A stretch of DNA of 55,953 bases from Bradyrhizobium semiaridum (GTDB lineage: Bacteria; Pseudomonadota; Alphaproteobacteria; Rhizobiales; Xanthobacteraceae): NCBI RefSeq assembly GCF_020329505.1, contig NZ_JAGKJJ010000030.1, positions 1 through 55,953 on the forward strand. Reading direction: 5' to 3'. Below, in pieces: positions 25,991 through 34,683 of the stretch. Under the pieces are notes generated by a model. It saw nothing but the letters and a program-made list of their open reading frames with translations, did no database searches and was not told where the DNA came from. A program made the translations under genes and the position numbers. Positions within the stretch are counted from its first letter, which is position 1; each line of letters begins with the position of its first letter.

Positions 25991-28189
25991 ATGGCTGAGT
26001 TCTGTCCCCGCAGCATTCACTTCACGCTCAATGCAAAACTGGGCATCGCCGTCGACGTCACCGTCGTCGAAAATGCAGGCAATCTGGACTTCACCGTCGA
26101 AGTGCTGGGCTCGCCGAGCAAGACGGCCGACCTTCGCGGTCTGTTTTTTCATTTCAACGAGCTCGATCTCCCCGGACTGACGATCATCGATACCGACGGC
26201 GTCATAACGGGTGAGCAGGTCAAGGCGAACGGCGTGAGCAACCTCGGAGGCGGCGTCAACATGAACGGCGCCACGGGGCCGTTCGACGTCGGCATCGCCT
26301 TCGGCACGCCCGGCAAAGGCCACGATCTCATCAACGGCGTGCATTTCACGCTCGATGCCGCGCAGGACATCACGCTCGACGATATCGCGCATCTCCAGGT
26401 CGGCGCCCGGCTCACCAGCGTCGGCGACAAGATCACGGCATTCGCTCCCGCGGCGCCCGACGCGATCGACGATACCGGCACCACCCACGAGGACACGACG
26501 GTCCAGCTCTTCGTGCTCGGCAACGATACCGATGCGGACGGCACCGCCTCGCTGAAGATCACCGAGATCCACCAGGAGGCGGGCGCCCACGGCACGGTGA
26601 CGATCGCCGCCGACGGCAAGAGCCTGTTCTACACGCCGAACCCCGATTTCGCAGGGCTGAACACCGATCCCAACAGCATCGACGATTCCTTCACGTATTG
26701 CGTCACCGATGCCAACGGCGGCGAGGATCACGCCACCGTCAACATGCACATCGTTCCGGTCGCCGACCAGCCGGAGATCAGCTTCCAGGTGCTCGCACCG
26801 CAGGACGGCGATCCCGTCAACGAGATCCGTCTCCATGTCACGGCCACGACCGCCGACATCGACGGCTCCGAACTATTGAGCAGTCTCGTCTTCGGAGACT
26901 TGCCGGCCGGCGTGACCATCAACGCCGGAGCCATCACGCACTCGCTTGTCGACGGTATCAGGGACTCCGCCTCAGAGGACATTGTGCTGTTCCTGCCGAC
27001 CGATCATTCCAGCAATTTCGATTTCTCGATGACGGCGACCGCCGACGAGAACGGCAACGGCGATCCCGACACGGCGTCGGTCACGACTTCCCAGCACATC
27101 CAGCTCGATGTCGCGCACAATGCGACGCAGGAGACGTTCACGGCGACCAACCAGAGCATCTGGGATCCGAGCCTGCCGGGCGGCTTCGACGACAGCCGCT
27201 TCCTCGGGATCGACGTCAGCGGCGATCCCGGCGTCGACCTTGGCGTGCTTGGATCGGCCGGCGGCCATTACGAGCTGAAGGTCGGCTTCCAGTCGACGCT
27301 GCATGCGACGCTGGGCGATATCGACGCGACGCTGCCTTACGACATCACCATCGACACCGCCTACAACAGAACGACCGATTCGCTCCTGATCACGCCCAAC
27401 AGCGCGCTGGCAGCCGGGGGAACCTTTAACACCACCGGTGCCGGCGGGTCCTACAGCCTCGACTTCATCTTCCATGCGCTGTTGTCGGCGCATGTCGACG
27501 TGCTCGGTCTGATCGGCGGCAGTGCGACGGTTGGTCCGCTGGATCTCGGTTTCAACATCTTCGGCATCGACAGCGCGACGTTCAGCGACACCATCGATAT
27601 CCCGCCGCTCAATCCGGTGGCGACACTCACTTTGCAGTGGCCGCAGGTCGATACGGTCGGCTCCCAGAACGGGACCAACACGCTGCACTCGGACGGAGCA
27701 AGCGCGGATATCGTCAATCTCGACGTCGACATGGTGGCGCTGGCGCTGGCCGCCCTCGGCATCAGTCCGAATCCGCTCGACCTCGGCTTCGTCAACCTGC
27801 TCAGCCTGTCGGTCGACGGCGGCGTCAACATGACCCAGCACTTCGATCTCACCTCGCTCGGTCTCGATGCCTCGCTGAAACTGGAAGACGACACGATCAT
27901 TCCGGTGCATTTCGGCACGCCGCTCGATGTCATCCAGAACGCCTCGATCCATGACATCAATCATGACGGATTGATCGGCATGGACCTGCTGCTGACGCCC
28001 GATGTCGACCTGACCAACACGACGGGAATCGGCTTCAACGTCGGCGCATCGCTCGACCTGCTCAAATTCCCCGACCCGGTGGGAACGCTGATCAGCCTCG
28101 GCGGCGATTTCCCGCTCGGGGAAATTCCGATCTACACCAACACGTTCGGACTTCAGTTCGACTCGCAGAACTACCTGCTGTCGGCCTAG
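25991..28189 (+). CDS. Large Ig/cadherin-like protein, probably secreted, function unknown
   Basis: 732 residues, acidic, rich in Asp, Asn, Gly and Thr, almost without Cys and Lys-poor. Residues 1-150 form a domain ending LTSVG that I associate with N-termini of type I-secreted repeat proteins. Residues 155-255 are a VCBS/cadherin-like module (DAIDDTGTTHEDTTV, VLGNDTDADG, YTPNPDFAG, DSFTYCVTDANGG). A second, weaker module follows to about 385, then a 340-residue beta-rich region with no family I know. There is no N-terminal signal peptide and no RTX nonapeptide repeats, so export, if any, would use an uncleaved C-terminal signal. ATG 25991 follows GGAGG. No secretion genes adjoin. Confidence 0.85.
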   Translation: MAEFCPRSIHFTLNAKLGIAVDVTVVENAGNLDFTVEVLGSPSKTADLRGLFFHFNELDLPGLTIIDTDGVITGEQVKANGVSNLGGGVNMNGATGPFDVGIAFGTPGKGHDLINGVHFTLDAAQDITLDDIAHLQVGARLTSVGDKITAFAPAAPDAIDDTGTTHEDTTVQLFVLGNDTDADGTASLKITEIHQEAGAHGTVTIAADGKSLFYTPNPDFAGLNTDPNSIDDSFTYCVTDANGGEDHATVNMHIVPVADQPEISFQVLAPQDGDPVNEIRLHVTATTADIDGSELLSSLVFGDLPAGVTINAGAITHSLVDGIRDSASEDIVLFLPTDHSSNFDFSMTATADENGNGDPDTASVTTSQHIQLDVAHNATQETFTATNQSIWDPSLPGGFDDSRFLGIDVSGDPGVDLGVLGSAGGHYELKVGFQSTLHATLGDIDATLPYDITIDTAYNRTTDSLLITPNSALAAGGTFNTTGAGGSYSLDFIFHALLSAHVDVLGLIGGSATVGPLDLGFNIFGIDSATFSDTIDIPPLNPVATLTLQWPQVDTVGSQNGTNTLHSDGASADIVNLDVDMVALALAALGISPNPLDLGFVNLLSLSVDGGVNMTQHFDLTSLGLDASLKLEDDTIIPVHFGTPLDVIQNASIHDINHDGLIGMDLLLTPDVDLTNTTGIGFNVGASLDLLKFPDPVGTLISLGGDFPLGEIPIYTNTFGLQFDSQNYLLSA

Positions 28190-28227
28190 CCGATTCAAGA
28201 AATGCGGCACGGCGTGTCGCCCAAAAC

Positions 28228-28255
28228 AAATGGCCGCGGTTGCCCGCGGCCATTT
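28228..28255 (-). terminator. Terminator at the end of oxc-frc (shared with the converging gene)
   Basis: AAATGGCCGCGG and CCGCGGCCATTT form a perfect 12-bp stem with a 4-nt loop. On the minus strand it is followed by GTTTTGGG; it lies 22 nt past frc and 39 nt past the converging Ig-like gene, so may serve both. Confidence 0.85.
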
Positions 28256-28277
28256 GCATCTCGTCTGCGTGCTGCCG

Positions 28278-29555
28278 CTACTCGGCGGCCTGCTTCTGCG
28301 GCGGATCGAGCGCGCCGGAAGCGTGGATCTCGGCGACCTGGTGATCGGAGAAGCCGAGCACCTCGCGCAGGATCTCGTCGGTGTGCTCGCCGAGCAGCGG
28401 CGAGCGCTGCACGTCGCTCGGCGAATCCGACAGCTTGATCGGGTTGCCGACCGAGAGGTACTTGCCGCGGGTCGGGTGATCGACCTCGACCACGGTGCCG
28501 GTGGCGCGCAGCGACGGGTCTTCGGCGAGTTCCTTCATCGACAGGATCGGGCCGCAGGGGATGTCGTCCTTGTTGAGGATCTCCATCGCCTCGAACTTGG
28601 TCTTGGTCATCGTCCACTGCTCGATGCGGGCGAAGATCTCGTTGAGGCGCGGCAGGCGGGCCGGCGGCTTGGCGTAGTTCGGATCGGTCTTCCAGGAGGG
28701 CTCGCCGATCACGTCGCAGATCTTCTCCCAGACCGGGGCCTGGGTGATGAAGTAGATGTAGGCGTTCGGGTCGGTCTCCCAGCCCTTGCACTTCAGGATG
28801 CGGCCGGGCTGGCCGCCGCCGGAATCGTTGCCGGCGCGCGGCACGGCGTCGCCGAACGGGATGCCTTCGCCGAACTGGCTGTATTCCTTGAGCGGGCCGT
28901 GGGCGAGGCGCTGCTGGTCGCGCAGCTTGACGCGGGCGAGGTTGAGGACGCCGTCCTGCATCGCCGCGGTGACGCGCTGGCCCTTGCCGCTATGGGTGCG
29001 TTGGTAGAGCGCGGTGACGATGCCGAGCGCGAGATGCAACCCGGTGCCGCTGTCGCCGATCTGCGCGCCGGTGACCAGCGGCAGGCCGTCGCGGAAGCCG
29101 GTGGTGGAGGCGGCGCCGCCGGTGCACTGCGCGACGTTCTCGTAGACCTTGCAATCCTCATACGGGCCGGGGCCGAAGCCCTTGATCGAGGCAACGATCA
29201 TCTTCGGGTTGATGGCGTGGATCTTCTCCCAGGGGAAGCCCATGCGGTCGAGCACGCCGGGGCCGAAATTCTCGACCAGCACGTCGCAGCTCTTGATCAG
29301 CGCGGTCAACACCTCCTTGCCCTTCGGGTTCTTGGTGTCGAGCGTGATCGAGCGCTTGTTGTGGTTCAGCATGGTGAAATACAGGCTGTCCACGTTCGGG
29401 ATGTCCTGCAGCTGGCCGCGCGTGATGTCGCCGACGCCGGGACGCTCGACCTTGATCACGTCGGCGCCGAACCAGGCCAGCAGCTGCGTGCAGGTCGGCC
29501 CCGACTGGACGTGGGTGAAATCGAGAATGCGAACGCCCTTGAGCGCCTTGGTCAT
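28278..29555 (-). CDS. frc: Formyl-CoA:oxalate CoA-transferase
   Basis: A 425-residue family III CoA-transferase that moves CoA from formyl-CoA to oxalate. The catalytic aspartate is D168 in GAQIGDSGTG (D169 in Oxalobacter numbering), the N-terminal LKGVRILDFTHVQSGPTCTQLLAWFGADVIK and the glycine loop SGGGQPG that closes over the intermediates are intact. The length matches the roughly 428-residue family. It follows oxc by 65 nt, with GGAG before its ATG, and is the distal gene of gntR-oxc-frc. End product formate could feed the formate dehydrogenase at the left of the window. Confidence 0.95.
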   Translation of the reverse strand: MTKALKGVRILDFTHVQSGPTCTQLLAWFGADVIKVERPGVGDITRGQLQDIPNVDSLYFTMLNHNKRSITLDTKNPKGKEVLTALIKSCDVLVENFGPGVLDRMGFPWEKIHAINPKMIVASIKGFGPGPYEDCKVYENVAQCTGGAASTTGFRDGLPLVTGAQIGDSGTGLHLALGIVTALYQRTHSGKGQRVTAAMQDGVLNLARVKLRDQQRLAHGPLKEYSQFGEGIPFGDAVPRAGNDSGGGQPGRILKCKGWETDPNAYIYFITQAPVWEKICDVIGEPSWKTDPNYAKPPARLPRLNEIFARIEQWTMTKTKFEAMEILNKDDIPCGPILSMKELAEDPSLRATGTVVEVDHPTRGKYLSVGNPIKLSDSPSDVQRSPLLGEHTDEILREVLGFSDHQVAEIHASGALDPPQKQAAE

Positions 29556-29620
29556 GTCGTTTGCTCCGTACTCTGGTCTACCCCTGCACCCGCAGGGAAA
29601 ATGGGTTGAAGGGGGATAGC

Positions 29621-31360
29621 TTACTTCTTCTTCTGCAGCACGCTCTGCGGATTGAGGTTGCCGATGCGGCCGCTTTCCGAGCCCGCCGCCGGATCGATCA
29701 CCGCGTTGATCAGGGTCGGCTTGCCGGAATCCAGCGCCGCGTTGACCGCGCGCTTCAGCTCGTCGGGGGAGGTGGCGTTGACGCCGACGCCGCCGAACGC
29801 CTCCATCATCTTGTCGTAGCGCGAACCCTTGACGAACACCGTGGTCGCCGGATCGTCGCCGGCGCTGTTGACGTCGGTGCCACGATAGATGCCGTCATTG
29901 TTGAAGATCACGACGCAGATCGGCAGCTTGTAGCGGCAGATGGTCTCGACCTCCATGCCCGAAAAACCAAAGGCGCTGTCGCCTTCGACCGCCAGCACCG
30001 GATGGCCGGTCTCGATCGCGGCCGCGATCGAATAGCCCATGCCGATACCCATGACGCCCCAGGTGCCGACGTCGAGCCGCTTGCGCGGCTTGTGCATGTC
30101 GACGACGCCGCGGGCGAGGTCGAGCGTGTTGGCGCCCTCGTTGACGAAGATGGTCTCCGGCCGCTCCGCGATGATCGCGCGCAGCGCGCCGAGCGCACCG
30201 TGATAGTCCATCGGGGAAGCGTTGCTCATCAGCTTCGGCGCCATCTTGGCGACGTTGTCGTCACGCTTCTTGGCCACGGTCGCGAGCCAATCGCTCGGCG
30301 CCGCCGGCCAGTTCGCGCCCATGCCGTCGAGCAGCGCGGTAACGCAGGAGCCGATATCGCCGACCACGGGAGCGACGATCTCGACGTTGGAATCCATCTC
30401 CTTCGGTTCGATATCGACCTGGATGAATTTCTTCGGGGCATCGCCCCAGGTCTTGCCCTTGCCGTGCGACAGCAGCCAGTTGAGGCGGGCGCCGATCAGC
30501 ATCACGACGTCGGCGTCCTTCAACACGGTCGAGCGCGCCGCGCCCGCGCATTGCGGATGCAAATCGGGCAAGAGGCCCTTGGCCATGCTCATTGGCAGGA
30601 ACGGCACGCCGGCCTTTTCGATGAAGGTCTTGATCGCCTCGTCGGCCTGCGCGTAGGCCGCGCCCTTGCCGAGGATGACCAGCGGACGTTTTGCACCCTT
30701 CAGAACCTCGAGCGCGCGCTTGACCGCCGATGGGGAGGGGATCTGCTCCGGCGCCGCATCGATCACCTTGACCAGCGACTTCTGGCCGGCGTCGGCGTTC
30801 ATCACCTGGCCGAACAGCTTTGCCGGCAGGTCGAGATAGACGCCGCCCGGACGGCCCGACACCGCGGCGCGGATCGCGCGTGCCAGGCCGATGCCGATGT
30901 CCTGGGCGTGCAGCACGCGGAACGCGGCCTTGCACAGCGGCTTGGCGATCGCGAGCTGGTCCATCTCCTCATAGTCACCCTGCTGCAGGTCGACGATCTC
31001 GCGCTCGGAGGAGCCCGAGATCAGGATCATCGGGAAGCAGTTGGTGGTGGCGTGGGCCAGAGCCGTGAGACCGTTGAGGAAGCCGGGCGCCGACACCGTG
31101 AGGCAGACGCCCGGCTTCTTGGTCAGGAAGCCGGCGATCGAGGCCGCATAGCCGGCGTTCTGCTCGTGGCGGAACGAGAGCACGCGAATGCCCGCCGCCT
31201 GGGCCATACGGCCTAGATCCGTGATCGGGATACCCGGCACACCGTAGATGGTGTTGATGCCGTTGAGCTTGAGCGCATCGATGACGAGGTGGAAGCCATC
31301 AGTCAGCTCTTGCTCGGTGCCCGGTGCCTCGGACTTCACAGCGGTATTCAGCATCGGCAT
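29621..31360 (-). CDS. oxc: Oxalyl-CoA decarboxylase
   Basis: A 579-residue thiamine-diphosphate enzyme converting oxalyl-CoA to formyl-CoA and CO2. The N-terminal catalytic glutamate is E66 in RHEQNAGYAA; the central domain and the C-terminal TPP/Mg site GDSAFGFSGMEVETICRYKLPICVVIFNN follow. Two ATGs two codons apart (31360 and 31354) are possible; the second has better spacing from GGGAG. There are 72 nt between the gntR stop and this start with no operator copy, so transcription may come from the gntR promoter. Confidence 0.96.
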   Translation of the reverse strand: MPMLNTAVKSEAPGTEQELTDGFHLVIDALKLNGINTIYGVPGIPITDLGRMAQAAGIRVLSFRHEQNAGYAASIAGFLTKKPGVCLTVSAPGFLNGLTALAHATTNCFPMILISGSSEREIVDLQQGDYEEMDQLAIAKPLCKAAFRVLHAQDIGIGLARAIRAAVSGRPGGVYLDLPAKLFGQVMNADAGQKSLVKVIDAAPEQIPSPSAVKRALEVLKGAKRPLVILGKGAAYAQADEAIKTFIEKAGVPFLPMSMAKGLLPDLHPQCAGAARSTVLKDADVVMLIGARLNWLLSHGKGKTWGDAPKKFIQVDIEPKEMDSNVEIVAPVVGDIGSCVTALLDGMGANWPAAPSDWLATVAKKRDDNVAKMAPKLMSNASPMDYHGALGALRAIIAERPETIFVNEGANTLDLARGVVDMHKPRKRLDVGTWGVMGIGMGYSIAAAIETGHPVLAVEGDSAFGFSGMEVETICRYKLPICVVIFNNDGIYRGTDVNSAGDDPATTVFVKGSRYDKMMEAFGGVGVNATSPDELKRAVNAALDSGKPTLINAVIDPAAGSESGRIGNLNPQSVLQKKK

Positions 31361-31432
31361 CGTCTCCCTTGATCGTTCTTGTTCGGACGATCTGTTGTCG
31401 TCTGAAGCGAGTGGACTTAAGTGAACAATTCT

Positions 31433-32167
31433 CTACGTGAATAGCTCTTGGCCATGCGCCTCGACATAAGCCGCAAGGCCAAGGGTGTGGTCGCGCGCCC
31501 GCTTTTCGGCGAGTTCGGTGTCGCGTGCTTCCAGCGCCTCGATGATCCCGAGATGCTCGGGCAGCGAGGTCGCGGTGCGGTCCTTGCGGCCGATCGTGAG
31601 CTGGCGGTAGCCGCGCACGTGCAGCAGGAGGTCATTGGTGAGGTCGACCAGCACAGGCGATTCCGACAGCGAGATCAGCGCCTGGTGGAACGCGATGTTG
31701 GCCTTGGAGTATTCCTCGACGTGATCCTGCGGCAGCCGGTCCGGGCCGAAATCCTTGAAGAAGTCGCGCAGCGCCGTGATGTCCTTCTTGCGCGCGGTGG
31801 TGGTGATCAGGCGCGCGGCCATGCTCTCCAGCGCGGCCCAGGCCCGGATCATGTCGACGATCTCGGCCTTGGTGCGGCGGACCACGACGATGCCGCGGCG
31901 CGGCACGGTCTTCACGAAGCCATCCTGCTCGAGCATCGCGATCGCTTCGCGGATCGGCGTGCGGCTGACACCGAGGCGCTCGGAGAGGGCGCGCTCGTCG
32001 AGCATCACCGGCTCCGGCGTCGCGTAGATATCCATCTTCAGAATCGCTTCTTTCAAGGCCTCGTAGGCCTTGTTCTTGAAGCTTGTCTCCGGCGCGATCC
32101 GGACGATGGCGATGTCAGTGTCGGCCATGTTGTTAGGCGACGCCTTGGTCTGTGTTGGTTCGGGCAC
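31433..32167 (-). CDS. GntR/FCD-family regulator of the oxalate genes
   Basis: A 244-residue FadR-subfamily repressor. The winged HTH covers about 32-97 (YEALKEAILKMD, LSERLGVSRTPIREAIAMLEQDGFV) and the all-helical FCD ligand domain about 103-240, with the metal-site histidines visible in ANIAFHQAL and SLPEHLGIIEA; an Asn replaces the usual Asp at the first ligand position. The GTG at 32167 follows GAGGAG; ATG at residue 14 is an alternative. It lies between oxc-frc and the CoA ligase, and 17-bp palindromes of a GntR type recur at the promoters of the oxalate genes, which makes it the best candidate for their repressor. Confidence 0.88.
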   Translation of the reverse strand: MPEPTQTKASPNNMADTDIAIVRIAPETSFKNKAYEALKEAILKMDIYATPEPVMLDERALSERLGVSRTPIREAIAMLEQDGFVKTVPRRGIVVVRRTKAEIVDMIRAWAALESMAARLITTTARKKDITALRDFFKDFGPDRLPQDHVEEYSKANIAFHQALISLSESPVLVDLTNDLLLHVRGYRQLTIGRKDRTATSLPEHLGIIEALEARDTELAEKRARDHTLGLAAYVEAHGQELFT

Positions 32168-32223
32168 GATTCGTCTCCTCCTCTTGGAGACGTCTTCTTA
32201 GCAGAAGAAAGTATCATAGTTTT

Positions 32224-32240
32224 TGGCATGCCAAATACCA
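32224..32240 (-). promoter_or_regulatory. GntR-type operator with -35 box, gntR(-oxc-frc)
   Basis: Minus strand: TGGTAT-TTGGC-ATGCCA, full match. A perfect TTGACA (32244-32249) is three nt upstream. It is 57 nt before the gntR GTG and so should give autoregulation. Confidence 0.8.
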
Positions 32241-32304
32241 GAATGTCAAGACGCGCATTTTTTCGGCGTTTTTGAGTGGTCAGCTAGCTTGACAATTGCT
32301 TCTC

Positions 32305-32321
32305 TGGCATACCAAATGCCA
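32305..32321 (+). promoter_or_regulatory. GntR-type operator, CoA ligase promoter
   Basis: TGGCAT-ACCAA-ATGCCA, a perfect inverted repeat and the most symmetric copy in the window. TTGACA at 32289-32294 lies 10 nt upstream, and the start codon is 26 nt downstream. With the copy at 32224-32240 it controls two divergent units. Confidence 0.82.
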
Positions 32322-32346
32322 TAAAATTTGTCCCAGGAGGAAGCCA

Positions 32347-34476
32347 ATGTCAAACTCGAAGGATGCGGTCCGCAAAGTTCTCGATGCGGTCAAGGCCGAT
32401 AAACGCACGAGTCTCACCGCGCCCGAGGGCAAGGTAGTGTGCGATGCCTACGGCATTCCGGTGCCGAAGGAGGGCGTCGCCAAGTCGGCGGCCGAAGCCG
32501 CCCGGATCGCCTCCGACATGGGTTTCCCGGTGGTGATGAAGATCGTCTCCCCGGACATTCTCCACAAGACCGAGGCTGGCGGCGTCGTGGTCGGCGTCAA
32601 GACCGCTGCGGACGCCGAGAAAAGCTACGAGGCCATTCTCGCCAACGCCCGGAAGTACAAGGCCGACGCCAAGATCGAAGGCATCCAGGTGCAGCAGATG
32701 CTGGGCGGCGGCACCGAGGTGATCGTCGGCTCGATCACCGACGGCTCGTTCGGCAAGCTGGTCGCCTTCGGCCTCGGCGGCGTGCTGGTCGAGGTCCTCA
32801 AGGACATCACCTTCCGCCTCGCGCCGGCGACCAGGGACGACGCGCTGTCGATGCTGGACGGCATTCAGGCCCATGAGATGCTGAAGGGCGTGCGCGGCGG
32901 CGACCCGGTCAACCGCGAGGCGCTGGCTGACGTGATTGTGAAGGTCTCGCAGCTGGTCAGCGACTTCCCCGAGATCGTCGAACTCGACCTCAACCCGGTG
33001 TTCGCCACCAAAGCCAATGCGATCGCCGCCGACGTCCGCATCGTCGTCGACTTCGACTACAAGCCGCGCCCGGCGCCACGCCCGACCGAAGAGATCGTAG
33101 CGGCGATGAGCCGCATCATGCAGCCGAAGGGCGTTGCCGTGATCGGCGCCTCCGCCGAGGACGGCAAGATCGGCAACTCGGTGATGAAGAACCTCATCAA
33201 CGGCGGCTACAAGGGCGAGATCTATCCGATCCACCCGAAGGCCGAGGAGATTCTCGGCTACAAGGCCTACAAGAGCGTCAAGGACGTGCCCGGCGTGATC
33301 GACACCGCGGTGTTCGCGATTCCCGCCAAGTTCGTCGCCGGCGCGCTCGCCGAATGCGGCGAGAAGAAGATCCCGGGTGCCGTACTGATTCCCTCGGGCT
33401 TTGCCGAAGCCGGCGCGCCCGAATTGCAGGCCGAGATCGTCGAGGTCGGCAAGAAATACAACATCCGCCTGATGGGGCCGAACATCTACGGCTTCTATTA
33501 TACCCCGGCCAATCTCTGCGCGACCTTCTGCACCGCCTACGACGTCAAGGGTCACGCTGCGCTGTCGTCGCAGTCGGGCGGCATCGGCATGGCGATCATC
33601 GGCTTCTCGCGCTCGGCCAAGATGGGCGTCTCGGCGATCGTCGGTCTCGGCAACAAGTCCGATATCGACGAGGACGATCTGCTCGCCTTCTTCGAGCAGG
33701 ACCCGAACACCAATCTGATCGCGCAGCACTGCGAGGACCTGAAGGACGGCCGCGCTTTCGCCGAAGCGGCCAAGCGCGTCGCCAAGAAGAAGCCGGTGGT
33801 CGTGCTCAAGGCCGGCCGCACTTCAGCGGGTGCGAAGGCGGCCTCGTCGCACACCGGCGCGCTCGCCGGCAACGACAAGATCTATGAGGACGTGTTCAAG
33901 CAGTCCGGCGTGATCCGCGCCCGGTCCTTGCGGCAACTGCTCGAATTCGCCCGCGGCGTGCCGGTGCTGCCGACGCCGAAGGGCGAGAACGTCCTCATCA
34001 TCACCGGCGCCGGCGGCTCCGGCGTGCTGCTGTCCGACTCGGTCGTCGACAACGGCCTGTCGCTGATGCAGATGCCGCCGGACCTCGATGCCGCGTTCCG
34101 CAAGTTCATTCCGCCGTTCGGCGCGGCCGGAAATCCTGTGGATATCACCGGCGGCGAGCCGCCGATCACCTATGTCAACACGGTGAAGCTCGGCCTGTCG
34201 GATGAGCGCATCCACGCCTTGATCCTCGGCTATTGGCACACCATCGTGACGCCGCCGATGGTGTTCGCGCGCAACATGGTCGAGGTGAAGAAGGAGATGG
34301 AGGCCAAGGGTTTTGTGAAGCCGATGGTCGCCTCGCTGGCGGGCGACGTCGAGGTCGAGGAAGCCGCCGAATATCTCTACCAGAACGGCATCCCGGCCTA
34401 TGCCTACTCGACCGAGCTGCCGGTCGAGGTGCTTGGCGCCAAGTACAAGTGGGCGCGCGGCGCGGGCCTGCTCTGA
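32347..34476 (+). CDS. NDP-forming acyl-CoA ligase, candidate oxalate (or formate)-CoA ligase
   Basis: A 709-residue single-chain acyl-CoA synthetase of the NDP-forming (acetate-CoA ligase ADP-forming / pimeloyl-CoA synthetase) superfamily. Domain order is ATP-grasp (about 15-235, EGKVVCDAYGIPVPKEG, GFPVVMKIVSPDILHKTEAGG), CoA-binding Rossmann domain (about 250-345, MQPKGVAVIGAS), and succinyl-CoA-ligase-like domain with the phosphohistidine H502 in SSHTGALAG. AGGAGG seven nt before ATG 32347 fixes the start; a TTG upstream would cross the operator. The operator and divergence from gntR-oxc-frc point to activation of oxalate or formate to start the Frc/Oxc cycle. Substrate is inferred from context only. 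Confidence 0.85.
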   Translation: MSNSKDAVRKVLDAVKADKRTSLTAPEGKVVCDAYGIPVPKEGVAKSAAEAARIASDMGFPVVMKIVSPDILHKTEAGGVVVGVKTAADAEKSYEAILANARKYKADAKIEGIQVQQMLGGGTEVIVGSITDGSFGKLVAFGLGGVLVEVLKDITFRLAPATRDDALSMLDGIQAHEMLKGVRGGDPVNREALADVIVKVSQLVSDFPEIVELDLNPVFATKANAIAADVRIVVDFDYKPRPAPRPTEEIVAAMSRIMQPKGVAVIGASAEDGKIGNSVMKNLINGGYKGEIYPIHPKAEEILGYKAYKSVKDVPGVIDTAVFAIPAKFVAGALAECGEKKIPGAVLIPSGFAEAGAPELQAEIVEVGKKYNIRLMGPNIYGFYYTPANLCATFCTAYDVKGHAALSSQSGGIGMAIIGFSRSAKMGVSAIVGLGNKSDIDEDDLLAFFEQDPNTNLIAQHCEDLKDGRAFAEAAKRVAKKKPVVVLKAGRTSAGAKAASSHTGALAGNDKIYEDVFKQSGVIRARSLRQLLEFARGVPVLPTPKGENVLIITGAGGSGVLLSDSVVDNGLSLMQMPPDLDAAFRKFIPPFGAAGNPVDITGGEPPITYVNTVKLGLSDERIHALILGYWHTIVTPPMVFARNMVEVKKEMEAKGFVKPMVASLAGDVEVEEAAEYLYQNGIPAYAYSTELPVEVLGAKYKWARGAGLL

Positions 34477-34510
34477 GCTGATCGTCGTCATATCGATCTG
34501 ATCGACACAT

Positions 34511-34545
34511 CGATGCCGCTTCGGACATCCTCCGGAGCGGCATCG
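34511..34545 (+). other. Stem-loop after the CoA ligase
   Basis: CGATGCCGCT (34511-34520) pairs perfectly with AGCGGCATCG (34536-34545), with four more pairs inside. No T-run follows, so it may be a weak terminator or a 3'-end stabilising stem. Confidence 0.45.
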
Positions 34546-34683
34546 AACCGTTAACGGCATCCGAGAAATCGGGGCCTATCGGATAATCCGGCTTTAACGG
34601 GCGCCGACTAGACCGTCTCTTGCGACATGCGTGATGCCTCGATGGCGCCGGATGTTGCATCGGCAGGAGGCCCTTATCCCGTC

